Assembly (NCBI GenBank): GCA_963758025.1
Contig: CAVWUA010000026.1
Span: 62,001-126,000, forward strand
Direction: 5' to 3'
Length of the DNA stretch: 64,000 nt
Source of the DNA: CAVWUA01 sp963758025
Lineage (GTDB): Bacteria > Planctomycetota > Planctomycetia > Isosphaerales > Isosphaeraceae
Part shown: one piece after another, positions 36,248 to 44,547 of the stretch
Layout of the letters: the number at the start of each line of letters is the position of its first letter
Position numbering within the stretch: the stretch's first letter is position 1
Made by a program: the position numbers and the translations under genes
Notes under the pieces: generated by a model
What the model saw: the letters and a program-made list of their open reading frames with translations, nothing else
Databases searched by the model: none
Told to the model about the DNA's origin: nothing

Positions 36248-36743
36248 TCAGGGAGTGGCTGGGGTCGCCGGCGCGGCCGGAGCCACCGAGTTCATCGCCA
36301 CCCGCGCTGTACGCACCGCCACCCATCGTTCCGTAGGCGGGGGTTCCGTAGCCTCCGGGATAGCCATAGCCGCCGCCGTAGCCGGGCGCACCGTACGCAC
36401 CACCACCGTAGCCAGACATCCCATAACCGCCGCCGTAGCCGGGCGCACCGTACGCGCCGCCACCATAGCCTGCCATCCCATAGCCACCACCATAACCACC
36501 CGCGTAGGCGGTCTGCCCATAGCCGTAGCCGCCGCCGTAGCCACCGCCGTAGCCACCATAACCGCCATAGCCGCCACCGCAGCCACCGCCGTAGCCGCCG
36601 TAACCGCCGCTGTAAACGTAGTACCCGCCTCCGCCACAACCGCTCCGGCGCTTCTTGCCGCCGCAGCAGGCGTCGGCCGTGGTTGACATCGCGACGAGTG
36701 CGAACAAGCCAGCCACGGTCAAAGTCGTGATTCGTCGAAGCAT
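36248..36743 (-). CDS. Exported glycine/tyrosine-rich repeat protein, frameshifted near the end
   Basis: A 164-residue protein with a signal peptide (MLRRITTLTVAGLFALVAMS, cleaved near ADACC). The mature chain has a Cys cluster (CCGGKKRRSGCGGGG) then about 100 residues of GYGGGYG-type repeats, including two near-copies of GAYGAPGYGGGYG. Such chains are typical of structural or surface proteins. One extra base at about 36300 changes the frame; corrected, the end reads NSVAPAAPATPATP and stops at 36248. Without the correction it would read through the bidirectional terminator. Confidence 0.7.
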
Positions 36744-37031
36744 CGTGTTTTCTCCCTGAAGCCATTCACGGACGATTCGTTGTCCTCTGGAAAGAGAGAG
36801 GACGGGGAACCCCTCCTCTGAGGTTCCGTTTGCAATCGATTCTGACGATTGGGCAAACTGCGCGCCCTTTTTAGGGTGTTTGAACGGGGATTCGGGTTTT
36901 TTTCAAAGCCTCGCGCAATTCTGGGTATGCTGGTTGAATGGGAATTCTGGCAACAGTGAACGACCATCGCGTGGCAGACTGACGGTTTGCCGCGTTTTTC
37001 GCGGAAACCCGGAACGGCGGGAGAGTTCGAC

Positions 37032-38598
37032 GTGCTGCGAAACTGGCGAGTCTGGGTCCTCTTGATCTTGTTACTGGGGCCAATCCTGGCCTACATGGGA
37101 TTTGGCTTTCTCTGGCTCGCCAAGCAACCGAGTCCGTTCGGGATTCTCCCGGGCGAGTGGGTTTATGTCGCGGCGGCCGTCTGGATCGCGGCGGGAGCGG
37201 CCTTTGCGGTCCTGATGAATCGCTGGACCCGTTCCAAGCGGGCCTTGATGCCTCCGCTCGACTGGGACGCCCCCGGTACCTTCTCACCGGCGGACCTGGA
37301 CGCCTGGAAGATCGTCGAGGAGGAGGCGGGACGGGCCGAGTCGATCGAGATGGAGGCATTGACGAAATTCGATACCTACATCGACACCGGCCGACGGCTG
37401 GCCCGTCGGCTGGCGACCCACTACCGGCCCCGTTCCAGGGACCCGATCGACCACGTGCCGGTCGTCGAGATCCTGACGGCCCTTCAACTCGCGGCCGAGG
37501 ACCTGGGGGGCCTCTGTCGGGAAGTCCCGGGTGGCGACATGGTGACGCCAAACCACTGGAAGACCGCCGTGCAGGCCGCGGGATACATCCAGAAAGCGAA
37601 CGATATTTATTCCATATTGCTGCCGATCTTCTCCCCCGTCACCGGCTTGATGCGCCTGGGTACGCAACGGTTGATGGTCCGTCCGGCGTGGAAGAACATG
37701 CAGCAGAACCTCATGCGATGGTTCTTCCAGGCCTATCTGAACCGGCTGGGAATGCACCTGATCGAGCTTTACAGCGGCCGTCTGTCCATCGGCGCGGACC
37801 AGTACCGGAAACTGACGCGCAGGGCGGGGCGCTCGGCGACCGTCGAGGAGCCTCGCATCCTCTCGATCGCCCTGGCCGGCACGCGCGGTGTGGAAATGTC
37901 CCGCCTGATCGCGCTTCTGGATCGTGAACGCGCTGGCGACTCTCTTCAAGATGGGGAAACAACTGGAGGACGCCGGCTTCGACGAGCACCTGGCGGAACG
38001 GCTGAAGTCCGCTCGCTGGATCGAGGTCTCCGGGTACACGGCGAACCCTGACGGCGAATCCGCCCGTGATCGCTCGACCCGCCACGACGCGGTCGAGGAG
38101 GCGGTCGAGGCCGACTTTCTCGTCCTTGTCACCGATGCCGCGTACAACGATCACGCGTCTGACCTCCGCTTCATCGAAGCATGGCAGCAGTGGTATGCCG
38201 ACAACCCGGGCCGCGAGCGTCCGCCGATCGTCGTCGTGCTGACAGGGGCCGATCGCCCTGAGCTGGGCAACGGCTGGCATCCGCCCTACGACTGGGCACA
38301 GGGGAACCGCCCTCGGGAGTCAGCCATCCGGGCGCGGATCGACGCTTGGCGTAAAGAGCTTCCCGCGATCGTCGCCGAGGTGGTTGCCGTCGGAGTGGAC
38401 GCCGAACCGCCATTCGGCGTTCGAGAGCTATTACTCCCCGCTCTCGCCACGCACCTGCACCGCGCGGATCGTGCGGCCTTGATCCGCCACCTACGGGAAG
38501 CGTCGACGCGTTCCAAGGCCCGCCGGCTCATGACCCAGGTTGGCCGTCAGGGGCGACGCCTCTGGGAAAACGTCAAATCGGCTCGCAGGTCGGATTAG
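37032..38598 (+). CDS. Membrane protein with degenerate GTPase-like domain, frameshifted
   Basis: About 521 residues. Two transmembrane helices at the start (VWVLLILLLGPILAYMGFGF; VYVAAAVWIAAGAAFAVLM), then a long helical region (about 80-275). A region resembling a GTPase follows: ILSIALAGTRGVEMSRLIAL at the P-loop position without the Gly-Lys, then EADFLVLVTDAAYNDHASDL and IVVVLTGADRPELGNGWHPP at the G4 position where NKxD/TKxD is expected. One extra base at about 37927 breaks the frame. It resembles YfjP/YeeP-like membrane GTPases with an inactive site. GTG 37032 follows GGGAGAG; an ATG at 36987 is an alternative. Confidence 0.6.
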
Positions 38599-38772
38599 GA
38601 AGCCGGATTGACCGGTAAGCTTCGCAGGAGGTTCGACTCCGAGCGTCAGCTCCGGTGTTCCGCGAGTGCGCGAAATTGCGCGACGCAGAGCACACGATTT
38701 CTCATTTTTCAGGATAAGGTGCCGTCGGCATATCCCTCCGTCTCCTCCCTCTCCGCGGGTTGTGCCGCGGTC

Positions 38773-38788
38773 TTGGCACAACGATTGC
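38773..38788 (+). promoter_or_regulatory. Sigma54-type (-24/-12) promoter of the three-gene operon
   Basis: TTGGCACAACGATTGC: an exact TTGGCAC-N5-TTGC match, followed by GA. The predicted start point near 38800 leaves a leader of about 55 bases before the GTG at 38855. Confidence 0.75.
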
Positions 38789-38854
38789 GATGGTCTTCCC
38801 CGTCATTGAGCGAATCACTGGGAAAAGACCGAGAGCCCCGGACGGAGACCGATC

Positions 38855-39373
38855 GTGGCGGAAGCCCCTCAAGACGTGGAACAGATCCGTCGGCAGATGG
38901 CCCAGATCCGCATGGAGCTACACCAGGATATGCAAGGTGTGGTGCGGGGGACCGAAGCGGCCACGAACTGGCAATACTACGTGCGGCACTATCCCTGGCC
39001 CAGTCTGGCTCTGGCGCTGGCGGTCGGCTATTTGATCGTGCCGCGTCGTCATCGTTCGGTCCATGAGGTTGCTGAAGAAGCGGCCGAGGAAGCGACGGCC
39101 GCCGTCCGCCAGACGCCTCGAAAAAAACAGGCGGCGCCCAGGGCCGACGGCGAGACCGTGCAGGAGAAAAAGAAGAAGGCGGGCCTCATGGGGATCGTCT
39201 TCGGCTTCCTCGGTCCCATCGTTCTGCGGGCCGCGCAAAGCTATGCCGCGCAATACGTGGAAAACTTTATCGCGACGCAAGGCATTCTCGGTCCGGATGT
39301 GATGGCCGGCTCCGGCGGTCCACCACCCAGCGGGCCGGGAGGCGGCCGGGCGGGTACGTCTCGTCCATCCTGA
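38855..39373 (+). CDS. DUF3618/YqjD-like membrane protein, operon gene 1
   Basis: A 172-residue protein starting at GTG (MAEAPQDVEQIRRQMAQIRM). The short N-terminal helix is followed by NWQYYVRHYPWPSLALALAV and GYLIVPRR, a single membrane helix of the DUF3618/DUF883 style. A basic, Lys-rich linker (RKKQAAPRADGETVQEKKKK) leads to a second hydrophobic helix (GLMGIVFGFLGPIVLRAAQS) and a Gly/Pro tail. First gene after an exact sigma54-type site. Function unknown. Confidence 0.75.
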   Translation: MAEAPQDVEQIRRQMAQIRMELHQDMQGVVRGTEAATNWQYYVRHYPWPSLALALAVGYLIVPRRHRSVHEVAEEAAEEATAAVRQTPRKKQAAPRADGETVQEKKKKAGLMGIVFGFLGPIVLRAAQSYAAQYVENFIATQGILGPDVMAGSGGPPPSGPGGGRAGTSRPS

Positions 39374-39406
39374 GTTCCATCGACGACACAAAAGGGTCCC
39401 ATAGAG

Positions 39407-39619
39407 ATGATTGATCGCATTCCAGGTCTTGAGGGTGGTTTTGGCCCTCAGACCGAACAACTCAAAGAAAAGGCGCTCGACTTCTCGGCGGTCGCTCGCG
39501 AGCGATTTGCCCAGGGAAGTCAGATGGTTCGGGACTACACGCAAAATGAACCCACGCGGGCTTTAGGTATCGCGCTGGGGATGGGAGTCCTTCTGGGATG
39601 GCTGATCAAGCGAAGATGA
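39407..39619 (+). CDS. YqjD-like small tail-anchored protein, operon gene 2
   Basis: A 70-residue protein. A soluble helix (EQLKEKALDFSAVARERFAQ) is followed by NEPTRALGIALGMGVLLGWL and IKRR, the classic YqjD C-terminus (Pro before a Gly-rich helix, basic end). It begins 33 bp after gene 1 and its TGA overlaps the ATG of gene 3. Together with gene 3 it reproduces the yqjD-yqjE order of enterobacteria. Confidence 0.8.
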   Translation: MIDRIPGLEGGFGPQTEQLKEKALDFSAVARERFAQGSQMVRDYTQNEPTRALGIALGMGVLLGWLIKRR

Positions 39620-40107
39620 GTCAAGCATATGAGCCCCAGTGGAACGGTGGGTCGCGGGTTCACGTCAACGCACCCCTGATCGAGGGCGTGGTCGGCAATA
39701 TCGCCGAATTCGGGCACGACCTGACGACCCTGGCGGAGCTTCAGGCGAAGCTGGCCGTTCACGACATGCAGGAGTCGGCTCGCAAGGTGGCGGTGCCGGC
39801 GGTCGTGCTCGCCGTGGCAACGGTGCTCATTCTGAGCAGTGTGCCGGTCGTCTTGATCGGGATTGCCTGGCTCATTGCCCCCTTGTTGAAAAGCAGCTTC
39901 GGCTTGGTCAACCCGCAGGGTTGGGCTCTGGTGATTGTCGCCCTGGTGACCATGCTCCTGGCGGGCATCCTGGCCCTGTTCTTTGGCTCACGGGCCTCCC
40001 ATAGTTTTGAGTCGTTCCAGCGCTCCCGTGAGGAACTGACCCGCAACCTCAACTGGATCAAGACCGTGCTGACGCACAGCGGTCGGTACACAACCAAGCG
40101 TCGTTGA
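39616..40107 (+). CDS. YqjE/phage holin-like (DUF1469) membrane protein, operon gene 3
   Basis: A 163-residue protein with two long transmembrane helices (VVLAVATVLILSSVPVVLIG plus IAWLIAPLL; WALVIVALVTMLLAGILALF) between amphipathic ends, the layout of the holin superfamily III/YqjE proteins. These are not phage lysis genes but small inner-membrane proteins found beside YqjD. I chose ATG 39616 because it overlaps the previous stop (ATGA); ATG 39598 is possible. A long hairpin follows at 40127-40188. Confidence 0.8.
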   Translation: MSQAYEPQWNGGSRVHVNAPLIEGVVGNIAEFGHDLTTLAELQAKLAVHDMQESARKVAVPAVVLAVATVLILSSVPVVLIGIAWLIAPLLKSSFGLVNPQGWALVIVALVTMLLAGILALFFGSRASHSFESFQRSREELTRNLNWIKTVLTHSGRYTTKRR

Positions 40108-40126
40108 GACTCTCTCTGGATCACGT

Positions 40127-40188
40127 GAAACGGCACGAGTGGTGTCTCGGGGAGTTGAGCTGATCCCCGACACCGCTCGTGCCGTTTC
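40127..40188 (+). terminator. Long hairpin after the yqjDE-like operon
   Basis: GAAACGGCACGAGTGGTGTC (40127 onward) pairs with GACACCGCTCGTGCCGTTTC (ending 40188), extended by CGGGGA/TCCCCG with a small bulge. It ends 20 bp after the operon's stop region and before a separate palindromic element. Confidence 0.75.
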
Positions 40189-40195
40189 CCTATAA

Positions 40196-40266
40196 CAAAA
40201 GGCCCATTCCAGATTTCAGAACCTCAAAGAAGGAAAGTCCTTCTGGAATCTGGTATGGGCCTTTTG
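40196..40266. repeat. Palindromic element (GGAATCTGG family), copy 2
   Basis: CAAAAGGCCCAT at the left pairs with ATGGGCCTTTTG at the right; inside, TCCAGATTTCAGAA and TTCTGGAATCTGG pair with small mismatches. The inner CTTCTGGAATC text is shared with the elements at 23131-23334 and 47257-47331, while the outer ends differ. Confidence 0.7.
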
Positions 40267-40294
40267 TCACACGCCAGTCCGTAAGGTCCGTCAA

Positions 40295-40729
40295 TCAAGG
40301 CCGCTCAACGACTTCCGTCACGGTCTGCCCGAGCTTCTGATCCTTGATCTTCGGAGCGACATCGGCCCAGCCGATGATGCCCAGGATCTGCTCCTTCTCG
40401 TCGAGCACCATGAGACGTCGCACGCCTTTATCGCCGAACATCTCGCAGACCGTTTCGAGAGAGGCGCCGGGTGGTACGGAAACGACCCCCTCGGTCATGA
40501 TGTCGGAAATCGGGCGAGCCTGAAGGTCTTCATATTCGGCCAGGGCCAGCGCGACATCACGATCCGTTACCATGCCGACCGGCTTGCCGTCCCGGATGAT
40601 CGGCACGGCGCCACAATCGGCGTCTCGGAAGATCATCACGGCTTCCAGCACCGTGCTCTGCGGCGCGCACGTCCGTACGTCGGTTGTCATGACGTCGGCG
40701 GCCGTCAATTTCGCGGAATTATCAGCCAT
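40295..40729 (-). CDS. Two-CBS-domain protein
   Basis: A 144-residue protein made of a tandem CBS pair: TAADVMTTDVRTCAPQSTVL with GAVPIIRDGKPVGMVTDRDV, then ISDIMTEGVVSVPPGASLET with VRRLMVLDEKEQILGIIGWA. CBS pairs bind adenosine nucleotides and regulate partners. The start is ATG 40729; an upstream extension to 40840 has no conserved sequence. It lies between the yqjDE-like operon and the NtrC-type regulator, which it does not overlap. A stress or energy-sensing role is only inferred. Confidence 0.9.
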   Translation of the reverse strand: MADNSAKLTAADVMTTDVRTCAPQSTVLEAVMIFRDADCGAVPIIRDGKPVGMVTDRDVALALAEYEDLQARPISDIMTEGVVSVPPGASLETVCEMFGDKGVRRLMVLDEKEQILGIIGWADVAPKIKDQKLGQTVTEVVERP

Positions 40730-40913
40730 CGGCGATGGGACTCCGGGAGGTTCAGCGGCACGCGTCGGCACACTCCGGCCGACGCCTTTCGCGGCCAGGC
40801 GCGCGACCGAATGCCGGAACCCCCGGCACCCGGTCAGCATCGCTCACCGCGCTCTATTTCAAGATGAGCAACTGTCGGGCCAAGTCCCATCCGCGCTTCG
40901 GCCACGCGTCGGC

Positions 40914-42305
40914 TCACGACGCCTTGAAGGGGAACTTGTCGATCTCGTACTGGCTGATCTTTCCCGAGACACTCCGGCGTGACAGCCCGCACAGCTCGGC
41001 GCAGCGGCCGACGTTTCCCCGACTCTTCTCCAGGGCCTTGGTGATGTACTCCCGCTCAATCTGCTCGGTCGCCTGTTTCAGGTAGAACGGCAAGGGGTGC
41101 TTCAGGTCGACCTCGAACCGCGGCTTCTCCTCGTTCGTTGATCCGACGACCTTGGGAGGGAGGTTTTCCACGGCGATCGTGTCACCGACCGTCGTCACCG
41201 CCGCGCGCTCGATGGCGTTCTCCAGCTCGCGGATATTTCCCGGCCACTTGTAGGCGAGCATCCGATCCATCGCGTCGGGCGCGACCTTCTTCGGGGCCTC
41301 GTCGGGCCGGGCGTACTTGTTCAGAAAGTGCGTGATCAACAACGGAATGTCCTCCGGACGCTCCCGTAACGGAGGCAGTTCAATCTTGATCACGTTGAGC
41401 CGATAGAACAGGTCCTCGCGGAACCGGCTCTCCTTGACCTCCTTCTCCAGGCTCTTGTTCGTCGCGGTCACGACGCGGAGATCCACGTCGATCGACTCGT
41501 GCCCGCCCACCCGCTCGAACCGCTTCTCCTGCAAGACCCGGAGGAGCTTGGCCTGCATCGCGGCGGAGACGTCGCCGATCTCATCGAGAAAGATCGTTCC
41601 CTTGTCGGCCAGTTCAAAACGCCCCTTGCGCCGGGCGTCGGCCGAGGTGAAGGCCCCCTTCTCATGCCCGAACAATTCACTTTCGAGCAGGTTTTCCGGC
41701 AAGGCCGCGCAATTGACGGCCACCAGGTTGCCGCGCTCCTCGCTCGCGTAATGGATGGCCTTGGCGATGAGTTCCTTGCCCGTGCCCGTCTCCCCCTCGA
41801 TCAGGACCGTGCTCTTCGTGCCGGCGATGTGCCGCACCAGCTCGAAGATCTCGTGCATCCGGGGGTTCTTGCTGATGATGTTGTGGAACGAGTAATTTTC
41901 CTTCAATTGCTGCCGCAGTTGCAGCACCTCGTCCTGCAAGGCCCGTTTCCTCAAGGCCCGATCCATGACCAGCTTCAGATAGGTCGGGTCGATCGGCTTG
42001 GTCAGAAAGTCATACGCCCCCAGCCGCATGGCCTCGACCACCCGGTCGATGGAGCCGAAAGCCGTCGTCACGATCGTCGTGACCAGAAGCCGTTGCTGTG
42101 CGATCTCGCGGATCAGATCCATGCCGCCCATGCCTGGCATGCGGAGGTCCGTGATCAGGACGCTGTAATCCTCATGGTTCAGCGCGGAAAGTGCCTCCTG
42201 GCCGCTCGATACCACGTCCACATTCAACTCATCCGACTCAAGCAATTTGCGAAGCTGCGTGCTGCTATAGGAATCGTCATCGACGATCAGAAGTTTCCGT
42301 AGCAT
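40914..42305 (-). CDS. NtrC-family sigma54-dependent response regulator
   Basis: A 463-residue regulator. Receiver domain 1-120 with the phosphorylated Asp in YSVLITDLRMPGMGG and conserved Lys in DFLTKPID. AAA+ domain about 140-375: Walker A IEGETGTGKELIAKA, the sigma54-contact loop GHEKGAFTSADARR (GAFTSA instead of GAFTGA), Walker B GTIFLDEIGDVS, and arginine finger region FREDLFYRLNV. A Fis-type helix-turn-helix at the C-terminus (GNVGRCAELCGLSRRSVSGK). It is the only sigma54 activator in the window and sits amid five sigma54-like promoters. Confidence 0.95.
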   Translation of the reverse strand: MLRKLLIVDDDSYSSTQLRKLLESDELNVDVVSSGQEALSALNHEDYSVLITDLRMPGMGGMDLIREIAQQRLLVTTIVTTAFGSIDRVVEAMRLGAYDFLTKPIDPTYLKLVMDRALRKRALQDEVLQLRQQLKENYSFHNIISKNPRMHEIFELVRHIAGTKSTVLIEGETGTGKELIAKAIHYASEERGNLVAVNCAALPENLLESELFGHEKGAFTSADARRKGRFELADKGTIFLDEIGDVSAAMQAKLLRVLQEKRFERVGGHESIDVDLRVVTATNKSLEKEVKESRFREDLFYRLNVIKIELPPLRERPEDIPLLITHFLNKYARPDEAPKKVAPDAMDRMLAYKWPGNIRELENAIERAAVTTVGDTIAVENLPPKVVGSTNEEKPRFEVDLKHPLPFYLKQATEQIEREYITKALEKSRGNVGRCAELCGLSRRSVSGKISQYEIDKFPFKAS

Positions 42306-42717
42306 TCTGGCGGATCTCGACAGGGTGATCGGAAGCCAAGAGTTCAAAGGAAGCCAGGGAGCGCGTTCCGCGTCTCCCGCGTCAGTGTGCCTGACAGAAC
42401 GCGCGACCCTCTGCCCGAGAATGGGCAAATCTGGTTCCTCGATGAATTCGATTTCCTATTATCGCCGCCGACCCCTCGTCATGACAACCCTTCACGTCAA
42501 CCAACCCAGGAAATATCAGCCGAGAAATCCAACCAATTTTGGGTGATTGATTGCAATCGAAACAAGCGGTCGAGGGATCTCTTCCCTAATGGTATGGCGC
42601 TTGCAGGCCAATCTTCCTTCCGCGAGGAGTAGAAAGGACAGGATCGGCCAGCCTTAGACTGAGAGATCGGGCGGGGCCAAGATCCGATTTGATTCCATCG
42701 TTTCCGAGGCCACCACC
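42306..42717. other. Intergenic region between the regulator and a small tail-protein gene
   Basis: About 410 bp. I see no gene. It holds a sigma54-like site at 42590-42605 on the plus strand and an AT-rich patch with GATTGATTGCAATCGAAAC near 42544-42562 that could be bent DNA or a binding site. Confidence 0.45.
42590..42605 (+). promoter_or_regulatory. Sigma54-like (-24/-12) promoter
   Basis: TGGTATGGCGCTTGCA: the invariant GG and GC are 10 bases apart and TTGCA is exact, but TGGCAC is TGGTAT. It lies 113 bp before the ATG at 42718. Confidence 0.5.
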
Positions 42718-42918
42718 ATGATTGCTACCGCACGAACGGGTTATCCTTCGGACATGATGCGGGCTGCGCACCAGCCCCGCCCCGAGAGTGCTTTGGAATC
42801 GACAGCGCGATCGTTGCTGGATTCCTGGGAGGATTATGCCCGGGAGAATCCCGCAGCGGCGACCTTGATGGCTCTAGGAGTCGGATTCGTCCTTGGCTGG
42901 AAGATGAAACTCTGGTGA
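42718..42918 (+). CDS. YqjD-like small tail-anchored protein
   Basis: A 66-residue protein: a polar N-terminus, a short amphipathic helix (ALESTARSLLDSWEDYAREN), then NPAAATLMALGVGFVLGWKM and KLW, the Pro-then-Gly-rich terminal helix shared with the products at 34469, 35697 and 39407. ATG 42718 has GAGG about 10 bases before it. Function unknown; grouped with the island by sequence pattern and promoter type. Confidence 0.75.
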   Translation: MIATARTGYPSDMMRAAHQPRPESALESTARSLLDSWEDYARENPAAATLMALGVGFVLGWKMKLW

Positions 42919-43104
42919 GTAACGGGGGCTTCTCGATCAAGGATTTCATCCGTCCCGGTCGAAGCTGAACATTCTCTCCGATCGGGACGGCACACGTCGA
43001 TTGATTCAACATCTCGCTTTCTGAAGCAACAGGTCCACTGTTGACGTCCTCATACGCGTTGTTCTCTCTCCTCGTGCTCCCGTGCCGTAGAAGGATCTCC
43101 ACCC

Positions 43105-43800
43105 ATGACCGCTCCGCTCGATCCGCGTCTCATGGCGCTTATCGTGCACGATCTCCGAAATCCCCTCAACGTCATCGGTCTGTCGCTCCGTATGATCGAC
43201 GAGGAGCTACCGGAAGGTCACAAGGATTTACGTGAAGACGTCGAAATTCTGCGGGAGAACTTTTATCAACTGGATCGTATGCTCCATCGGCTGAGTGACT
43301 ATTGTCGACAATACGAGGAGAATACGCAGCTTTATCTTACTCCGTTTAATCCTCGGCGGTTCCTGGATGAGATGGTCGAACAACAGCCCGAGCGCCCCGG
43401 CTCGAAAACGCGTACGATTCGGTTGGAGATCGCCGAGAGCTGTCCCAAGGAGGTCGAGCTCGACCCGGGGCGGGCACGCCTGGCGATTCAGCAGGCCATC
43501 GAGAATGCTTCCGTGTCGGCAGGCGGACGGCCTATCCGCGTGGTGGCCAATGGTGGTCCCGATCGCTGGGTCACGCGCGTTATCGTGGATGTACCACCGG
43601 AAGAGACGGTCCATCCGTTGTCGCTACGTTCCGACTCGTTTGAACGGCTGCTCGGCACGTCGAGCGAGCGTTGGGGCCTGGAACTGGCCATCACCGCGCA
43701 AATCAGCGAACGCTTCGGCGGCTCCGCCCGGCTGGACGTGATCCCCGGTCAATGCTCGGCCATCGTGCTCGACTGGCCGGTGCGGGCGACCCAGAATTGA
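43105..43800 (+). CDS. Small histidine-kinase-like protein without sensor domain
   Basis: A 231-residue soluble protein. The HisKA-type segment LMALIVHDLRNPLNVIGLSL contains the phosphorylatable His in an H-box (HDLRNP), followed by a helical hairpin (ILRENFYQLDRMLHRLSDYC). The ATPase part is weak: IQQAIENASVSAGGRPIRV at the N-box and RWGLELAITAQISERFGGSA at the position of the G2 box, with no clear DxGxG. No transmembrane helix or sensor is present. It could be a phosphotransfer partner or anti-kinase for the nearby NtrC-type regulator. Confidence 0.75.
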   Translation: MTAPLDPRLMALIVHDLRNPLNVIGLSLRMIDEELPEGHKDLREDVEILRENFYQLDRMLHRLSDYCRQYEENTQLYLTPFNPRRFLDEMVEQQPERPGSKTRTIRLEIAESCPKEVELDPGRARLAIQQAIENASVSAGGRPIRVVANGGPDRWVTRVIVDVPPEETVHPLSLRSDSFERLLGTSSERWGLELAITAQISERFGGSARLDVIPGQCSAIVLDWPVRATQN

Positions 43801-43810
43801 TCCCATCGCG

Positions 43811-43826
43811 CGGTATGCCGGTTGCA
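43811..43826 (+). promoter_or_regulatory. Sigma54-like (-24/-12) promoter
   Basis: CGGTATGCCGGTTGCA: GG and GC correctly spaced, TTGCA exact, and the same GGTAT as the site at 42590. It lies 68 bp before the ferritin-like gene at 43894. Confidence 0.5.
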
Positions 43827-43893
43827 TGGAACAGAACGGACGACGCGACACGAAGGGATAAATCAAATTTTGACACAATCCGATCTGAATGGA

Positions 43894-44423
43894 ATGAGCA
43901 TGTCTGGGACGATCAACCGAGAATGGATTGCCGCTGAACTCTCCAAGGGGATCGAAGCGGAAGAGAACCTCTCTGCCGAAGCCAGCGCCCGCGCCGACGC
44001 GCCACCGGACCCCGAGTTGGCGGTCCTCTACAACGAAATCGCCACCGCCGACGAGCGCCACAGAGAGATCGTCGAGGCGGTTGCCACCCGCTACGGCCAC
44101 ACCCCGAGCCGCAACGTCAGCGGCGGCATTGGCGAGGCACTGACCCGGCTCAAGGAGAAGGTCAGCGAGTTGGGGATCACCCCCCTGGATCGCATCAGCC
44201 ACGACCTGACCTCCAAGGCCAACGCCGTGCACTGGTACACCGCCTGGATCGCCGCCTTTGAGGCCATCGGTGAGACCGAGAGCGCCCGCGAGCTGGCCGC
44301 TGTCCTGACCGAGGAAAAGGCGCACCACGACGCCCTTCAGCACGGCCTGAACCGCATGGTCGAGCGCGGGCGCAGACCGGAAAACCGGTGGGCAACGGCG
44401 AGCCGGCGAAAGCCACGAAATGA
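43894..44423 (+). CDS. Ferritin-like four-helix protein, frameshifted at the end
   Basis: About 176 residues with an E/H pattern of a ferritin-like bundle: KGIEAEENLSAEASARAD, ATADERHREIVEAVATRYGH, ANAVHWYTAWIAAFEAIGET and LTEEKAHHDALQHGLNRM. Function unknown (DUF892- or rubrerythrin-like stress roles are possible). The frame slips near 44372; adding one G to a GGG run gives a short end (QTGKPVGNGEPAKATK) stopping at 44423, before a hairpin. Uncorrected, the frame runs through that hairpin. Starts at 43894 and 43900 are both possible; no strong ribosome-binding site is visible. Confidence 0.65.
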
Positions 44424-44488
44424 GCCGATGGGCTCTGGCGTTCCCTCGATGTTTCGAGAGCCCAGGGCCCCAGGTGACACTCTCAAAA

Positions 44489-44529
44489 GCCCGCCGGAGG
44501 TGTGGATCTGGATCACACCCCTGGCGGGC
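44489..44529 (+). terminator. Hairpin after the ferritin-like gene
   Basis: GCCCGCCGGAGGTGTGGA pairs with TCACACCCCTGGCGGGC (one or two bulges) around a short loop. It supports a gene end at 44423 and also lies 19 bp before the convergent oxidoreductase stop. Confidence 0.6.
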
Positions 44530-44547
44530 CGATGGATTGCGCTGACC

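Noticed and set aside
36923..36938. GGGTATGCTGGTTGAA as a sixth sigma54 site before the GTPase-like gene
   Set aside because: The invariant GC at -12 is GA, so it does not meet the standard used for the other five.
39616..40107. Holin-like gene as a sign of prophage
   Set aside because: The family also contains YqjE-type housekeeping membrane proteins; no other phage genes are near and the neighbour is YqjD-like.
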